Origin: Erythrobacter ani
Lineage (GTDB): Bacteria; Pseudomonadota; Alphaproteobacteria; Sphingomonadales; Sphingomonadaceae
Direction: 5' to 3'
Length of the DNA: 64,000 bases
Assembly (NCBI RefSeq): GCF_019204025.1
Contig: NZ_JAGSPB010000002.1
Span: 992,001-1,056,000 of the forward strand
Position numbers and translations under genes: made by a program. Positions 59,709 to 64,000 of this stretch are shown one piece after another; within the stretch, counting starts at the first letter, position 1, and each line of letters starts with the position of its first letter. A model generated the notes under the pieces. That model saw only the letters and a list, made by a program, of their open reading frames with translations, was not told the origin of the DNA and did no database searches.

Positions 59709-62700
59709 ATGCCATTCGCCCCATTCGTTCCACTGCGTGTTCTCTCCTCCTATTCGATGCTCGAAGGAGCCATCGATCCCAAGGCGATTGCCAAACTGGC
59801 GAAGGAACGCGGATTTCCCGCTATCGCGATTTGCGACCGCAACGGCCTCTATGGCGCGGTGATGTTCGCAGGCGCGTGCAAGGGGGAAGGTGTGCAGCCC
59901 ATCATCGGAACGCTGCTTGGCGTAGCGCGGGACGAGGAAGGTAAGCAGGTCGATTATCTCCCGCTCTACGCGCAAAATGAAGCAGGGTACGACAATCTAT
60001 GCCACCTTGTTTCCAAAGCGCATCTGGACCGGCCTCTGGAACTGGAACCCCATGTGTCGCTGGAAGATCTTGACGGTCGGACAGATGGTCTGCTCGCGCT
60101 GACCGGCGCCGGGGAAGGGACTTTGACTCGGCTGCTGGCCGAGGGGCAGGTTTCCGCTGCCGAGGGTGTGTGCGACCGGTTGCAGCAACTGTTTCCAGAC
60201 CGCCTCTATGTTGAACTTGCGCGCGGCGGCGATCCTGCATGTGAGCGCGCCGAAGATGCGTTGATCGAGCTTGCCTATGCGCGCGACCTTCCGCTGGTCG
60301 CGACAAACCCTGCGAATTTCGCCGAACCGCATATGCACAGCGCGCACGACGCGATGCTGTGTATTGCCAATTCGACATATGTCGAAAACGAAGATCGCCC
60401 GCGTTCGAACGCGCAAGGCTTCGTCAAATCGGCGGCGATGATGGAGGAGCTGTTTGCCGATCTGCCCGAGTCTCTCGCGAACACGCTCGTCATCGCACAG
60501 CGCTGTGCGTACGCACCGCCTTACCGCGATCCGATCTTACCCAGCCTCGCTGGCGATCTCGAAGGCGAGGCGAAAATGCTGGCGGAGGAATCGCGTGCCG
60601 GTCTCGAAGAGCGGCTCAAGCCCTATGGCGAGATGTCGGATGAGAAGCGCAAGGTCTATTTCGACCGGCTTGATTATGAGATCGATATCATCGTCGGCAT
60701 GGGCTTTCCCGGCTATTTCCTGATTGTTGCCGATTTCATCAAATGGGCGAAAGAGCAGGGCATTCCGGTGGGGCCGGGCCGCGGTTCCGGTGCAGGTTCG
60801 ATCGTAGCCTGGGCTCTGACAATTACCGATCTCGATCCGATCCAATTAGGGTTGCTGTTCGAACGCTTCCTCAACCCTGAACGTGTGTCGATGCCGGATT
60901 TCGATATCGACTTCTGCGAAACGCGCCGCGGCGAAGTCATCCGCTATGTTCAACAGAAATACGGCGCCGACCACGTCGCTCAGATCATCACCTTTGGTAA
61001 GCTGAAGGCGCGCGCGGTGCTGCGCGATTGCGGGCGGATCCTGCAGATGAGCTATGGTCAGGTGGACCGGCTGACCAAGATGGTGCCCAATCACCCGACC
61101 GATCCCTGGACCTTGCCCCGTGCGCTCAATGGAGCCGCCGATTTCAAGCGTGAATATACCAACGACAACGAAGTGAAACGGCTTGTCGATCTGGCGATGC
61201 AGCTGGAGGGGTTACCGCGCAATTCATCGACCCACGCGGCGGGCGTGGTAATCGGTGACCGTCCGCTGGCGCAGCTGGTTCCGCTTTACCGTGATCCGCG
61301 CTCGGACATGCCGGTGACACAGTTCGACATGAAACACGTCGAAAGCAGCGGCTTGGTCAAGTTCGACTTCCTCGGGCTGAAGACGCTGTCGGTGCTGCGC
61401 AAGGCGACAGATCTGCTCGAACTGCGAGGTATCGAGATCGACCTCGGCACATTGCCGCTCGACGACACGGCCGTTTATGACCTTATGCAGGACGGTAACA
61501 CGGTCGGAGTATTCCAGCTTGAATCCGAAGGGATGCGGCGGACGCTGAAAGCGGTGAAGCCATCCAATTTCGGCGACATCATCGCGCTCGTTTCGCTGTA
61601 TCGACCGGGTCCGATGGACAATATTCCGCTGTTCGGCCAACGCAAGGCGGGCGAGGTCCCGATTGAATATCCGCATCCCAAGCTCGAGGAGATACTAGCG
61701 GAAACTTACGGCATTTTTGTCTATCAGGAACAGGTGATGCAGGCCGCGCAGATCCTAGCGGGATATTCACTTGGCGATGCCGATCTCCTGCGCCGCGCGA
61801 TGGGCAAAAAGGTCCAAGCCGAGATGGACGTCCAGCGGGGGCGGTTTGTCGAAGGTTGCAAGGAAGTCTCCGGTATTGAAAAACAGCAGGCGAACGAGTT
61901 GTTCGATTTGATCGACAAGTTCGCCGGCTATGGCTTCAACAAATCGCACGCCGCCGCTTATGCCTTGCTCGCCTACCAGACCGCGTGGCTGAAAGCGCAC
62001 TACCCCGAAGAATTCTACGCCGCCTCGATGTGTTTCGATCTGCATCAGTCCGAAAAGCTCAACATTTTCGTCGATGATGCGCGGCGATATCGTGCACCCG
62101 GCGTCAAGGAATCCGCTGGCGGGATCGAAGTGCTCGCGCCCGATATCAATTCGTCCGAAGCGCGGTTCAGTGTGGAGCAGACCGACCACGGCTACGGCGT
62201 GCGCTATGCCTTGGCAGGCATACGCAATGTCGGCGAAAAGGCCATGGAAGCTATCGTCGCGGAGCGTCATGCGAGCGGCCCGTTCGAAAGCCTGAAGGAC
62301 TTTTTCGAACGGCTTCCGCAAGGCTCGATGAACCGCCGCCAGCTTGAAGGGCTGATCTGCGCCGGAGCGCTCGACAGTCTGGAACCGAACCGGGCGCTGC
62401 TGTTCGAAAATGCCGACATGTTGCTGGCGGTCGCCGATGCTGCGATGCGCGAACGCTCAAGCGGTCAGGGCGGCCTGTTCGGAGGCGAAAACGCTCCGGA
62501 AGAGGAACTGCGCCTGCAACCGACCGACGAATGGTCGCGCACCGAGCAGATGGCCAAAGAGCGCGAAAACTTCGGGTTCTATTTTTCGGCCCATCCGGTC
62601 CAGCAATTCCGCGATGTCGCCTCCGCACAAGGTGCGCGGACTTATCAGAGCCTCATGGAAGCGGGGGCACCTTCAGGCGGCCGCGGCAGCGCCGTTGTCG

Positions 62701-63212
62701 CAGCGATGGTGGAAGGCGTTAACAAGGGCAGGACCAAGCGCGGCGCGGAATTCATTCGCGCGGATTTTTCGGACACGTCGGGCCAGTTCTCGGCTGCGTG
62801 CTTTGAGGAAGCGCTCGTGCCACAATTCGACGCTTGGGCGCAGAGCGGTGAGTGCCTGTTGCTGACGGTTGAGCTCGATTCGCCCAATCCCGGCGAGCCG
62901 CCCCGCCTGACCGTGCGCGGTGCCAAACCGCTCGCTACGGTAAGCGGAAGCACGCCAATGCTGCTGCGCGCCGACATCCTGAGCATTCAGGCGCTCAACG
63001 ATCTGAAGCTTGAACTCGCGACCGGCGATGCTTCGCCCGGCGAGGTGCTGGTGCGGCTCATCATCGGGGCAGACGATGGGGCGATGGTCCGGCTCGGGTG
63101 CAATTTCGTGCTGAACGGCGAACTGGCCGAACGGGTCGCTGAGATCGAAGGCATCGAGAATGTCGAGCTTTCCCCGATACGCGGGCGCGCAAACCTGAAG
63201 CTCGTTGCTTGA
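59709..63212 (+). CDS. dnaE: DNA polymerase III alpha subunit
   Basis: 1167 residues, full-length replicative polymerase. An N-terminal PHP domain (FVPLRVLSSYSMLEGAI), the active-site MPDFDIDF (Asp397, Asp399, Asp401), FDFLGLKTL, the helix-hairpin-helix and a C-terminal OB fold are present. The start in the ATG at 59709 fits the family. It is immediately followed by an HTH gene whose start uses the last base of the stop (TGATG). Confidence 0.96.
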   Translation: MPFAPFVPLRVLSSYSMLEGAIDPKAIAKLAKERGFPAIAICDRNGLYGAVMFAGACKGEGVQPIIGTLLGVARDEEGKQVDYLPLYAQNEAGYDNLCHLVSKAHLDRPLELEPHVSLEDLDGRTDGLLALTGAGEGTLTRLLAEGQVSAAEGVCDRLQQLFPDRLYVELARGGDPACERAEDALIELAYARDLPLVATNPANFAEPHMHSAHDAMLCIANSTYVENEDRPRSNAQGFVKSAAMMEELFADLPESLANTLVIAQRCAYAPPYRDPILPSLAGDLEGEAKMLAEESRAGLEERLKPYGEMSDEKRKVYFDRLDYEIDIIVGMGFPGYFLIVADFIKWAKEQGIPVGPGRGSGAGSIVAWALTITDLDPIQLGLLFERFLNPERVSMPDFDIDFCETRRGEVIRYVQQKYGADHVAQIITFGKLKARAVLRDCGRILQMSYGQVDRLTKMVPNHPTDPWTLPRALNGAADFKREYTNDNEVKRLVDLAMQLEGLPRNSSTHAAGVVIGDRPLAQLVPLYRDPRSDMPVTQFDMKHVESSGLVKFDFLGLKTLSVLRKATDLLELRGIEIDLGTLPLDDTAVYDLMQDGNTVGVFQLESEGMRRTLKAVKPSNFGDIIALVSLYRPGPMDNIPLFGQRKAGEVPIEYPHPKLEEILAETYGIFVYQEQVMQAAQILAGYSLGDADLLRRAMGKKVQAEMDVQRGRFVEGCKEVSGIEKQQANELFDLIDKFAGYGFNKSHAAAYALLAYQTAWLKAHYPEEFYAASMCFDLHQSEKLNIFVDDARRYRAPGVKESAGGIEVLAPDINSSEARFSVEQTDHGYGVRYALAGIRNVGEKAMEAIVAERHASGPFESLKDFFERLPQGSMNRRQLEGLICAGALDSLEPNRALLFENADMLLAVADAAMRERSSGQGGLFGGENAPEEELRLQPTDEWSRTEQMAKERENFGFYFSAHPVQQFRDVASAQGARTYQSLMEAGAPSGGRGSAVVAAMVEGVNKGRTKRGAEFIRADFSDTSGQFSAACFEEALVPQFDAWAQSGECLLLTVELDSPNPGEPPRLTVRGAKPLATVSGSTPMLLRADILSIQALNDLKLELATGDASPGEVLVRLIIGADDGAMVRLGCNFVLNGELAERVAEIEGIENVELSPIRGRANLKLVA

Positions 63213-64000
63213 TGAATTCAGGCATTGCGGACCTGACCGAGAAGGAAAAGGAGGCGTTGCGGCTGCTGCTCGTCGGCCATGATGCGAAGTCGAGCGCGCG
63301 CCAGCTCGATCTGTCGGTTCACACGATCAATGATCGCCTTCGCAATGCCCGGCGCAAGCTGGGTGTGTCGAGCAGCCGTGAGGCCGCAAGAATCTTGGGG
63401 GACGCCGAGGGCGCGGACCCACATAATATTGCGCACACATCTTTCGGTATCGCCGAAACTGACGGCGCCGCAGATACTGCAGACCTCACCAACACAAAGT
63501 CCGGCAGGCCGATCGGTTTTGCCTGGCTCACAGGAGGAATGCTAATCATGTCTATCGTTATTGCAGCTGCCATCATCGGCGTTGTTTACACTTCGGGAGA
63601 AGAGGAGAAACCCATCGCACCCGCCGAAACCTCCGCATCATCGCAATCCGCCGTGGATGTATCGCCTGACAATGCGACACCCGCAGCAGTTTCCCGCGCA
63701 AATGCCTTCCTGAGCGAGGTGGACGCTGGCAACTGGGACGGCAGTTGGCAGCAAGCGGGCGATTTCTTTCAGGCCGAAACGACTGCGGATGAATGGGGCG
63801 CTGTCATCGAGCCGGTGCGCGGGCCACTTGGCCAGGTGGAAGATCGCCGTCTCGCATCGGTTCAGCAGCTATCGACACTCCCAGGCGCGCCGGAGGGCGA
63901 TTACGAGGTGTTTCAATATCAGACCAAGTTCTCAGGGCGTGATTTGATCGCTGTGGAAACAGTGGTCCTGATCAAGAACGAAAGCGGTTTCGACATCGCC
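63212..64000 (+). CDS. Membrane-anchored LuxR-type HTH protein with DUF4019 (3' end outside window)
   Basis: 263 residues before the window ends. Residues 8-55 are a LuxR-type helix-turn-helix (LTEKEKEALRLLL, SVHTINDRLRNARRKLGV), one membrane helix lies at about 102-126 and a periplasmic DUF4019 domain begins near 161 (ANAFLSEVDAGNWDGSW). A cytoplasmic DNA-binding head linked through the membrane to a periplasmic domain suggests a one-component ToxR-like sensor, but the ligand and target are unknown. The start overlaps the dnaE stop. Confidence 0.82.
   Translation, partial: MNSGIADLTEKEKEALRLLLVGHDAKSSARQLDLSVHTINDRLRNARRKLGVSSSREAARILGDAEGADPHNIAHTSFGIAETDGAADTADLTNTKSGRPIGFAWLTGGMLIMSIVIAAAIIGVVYTSGEEEKPIAPAETSASSQSAVDVSPDNATPAAVSRANAFLSEVDAGNWDGSWQQAGDFFQAETTADEWGAVIEPVRGPLGQVEDRRLASVQQLSTLPGAPEGDYEVFQYQTKFSGRDLIAVETVVLIKNESGFDIA

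Overview
The window reads as chromosome from an alphaproteobacterium of the order Sphingomonadales, most likely family Erythrobacteraceae (Erythrobacter, Qipengyuania, Altererythrobacter and relatives). This rests on gene content, densely packed short operons with 1-, 4- or 8-base overlaps, moderately high GC and protein flavour. The genus is inference. No rRNA, tRNA, CRISPR array, IS element or complete prophage was recognised.

Layout. 0-4.5 kb: end of fabD, fabG, the clamp gene dnaN, then small enzymes (monooxygenase-like, GST, DUF2855). 4.5-9 kb: an SDR/D-aminoacylase pair on the minus strand and an epoxide-hydrolase-like protein. 8-10.8 kb: a phaC-phaZ polyhydroxyalkanoate pair whose synthase looks like the medium-chain class II type, with two stem-loops between the genes. 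11-15.1 kb: a PAS-GGDEF-EAL-PilZ protein with a degenerate EAL domain, and lepA. 15.1-17.6 kb: a lower-GC accessory patch with a DUF6289 peptide, a 52-residue Flp pilin and a stand-alone PD-(D/E)XK nuclease. 17.6-25 kb: a terminase-small-subunit-like protein, bamD, recN, ligA and a CinA-type amidase. The recN-ligA junction is a scar: a HEPN-like gene, a truncated ligA copy, a recN tail and a lipoprotein gene lie between the intact genes.

25-31 kb: class A beta-lactamase-like protein, SDR, a DGPF/ECF42 sigma-factor operon with a recognisable promoter, DUF2459, prmA and SDR. 31-39 kb: sdhCDA without sdhB, a C13 (legumain-like) peptidase, a phytase-like/cyclophilin fusion, and a BlaI-M56 regulatory pair with clear operator dyads and a textbook terminator. 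39-48 kb: zinc metallopeptidase, 3-hydroxybutyrate dehydrogenase, M28 peptidase, guaB, RsmB-type methyltransferase, TPR protein, GST, RppH-type Nudix and an HSL-type hydrolase. 48-54 kb: membrane hydrolase, photolyase, cyclopropane fatty acid synthase, serine hydrolase, PilZ protein and SDR. 54-64 kb: purF, lolCE-lolD, small proteins, glutathione peroxidase, dnaE and a membrane-anchored HTH-DUF4019 protein cut by the window edge.

Functional themes are replication and repair (dnaN, recN, ligA, dnaE, phrB), carbon storage (phaC, phaZ, bdhA), envelope biogenesis (bamD, lolCE/D, cfa) and signalling (c-di-GMP protein, PilZ, BlaI/M56, ECF42). The most unusual features are the recN-ligA mosaic with its HEPN-like gene, the degenerate EAL-PilZ protein, the phaC-phaZ stem-loops, the BlaI operator array and the ECF42 promoter.
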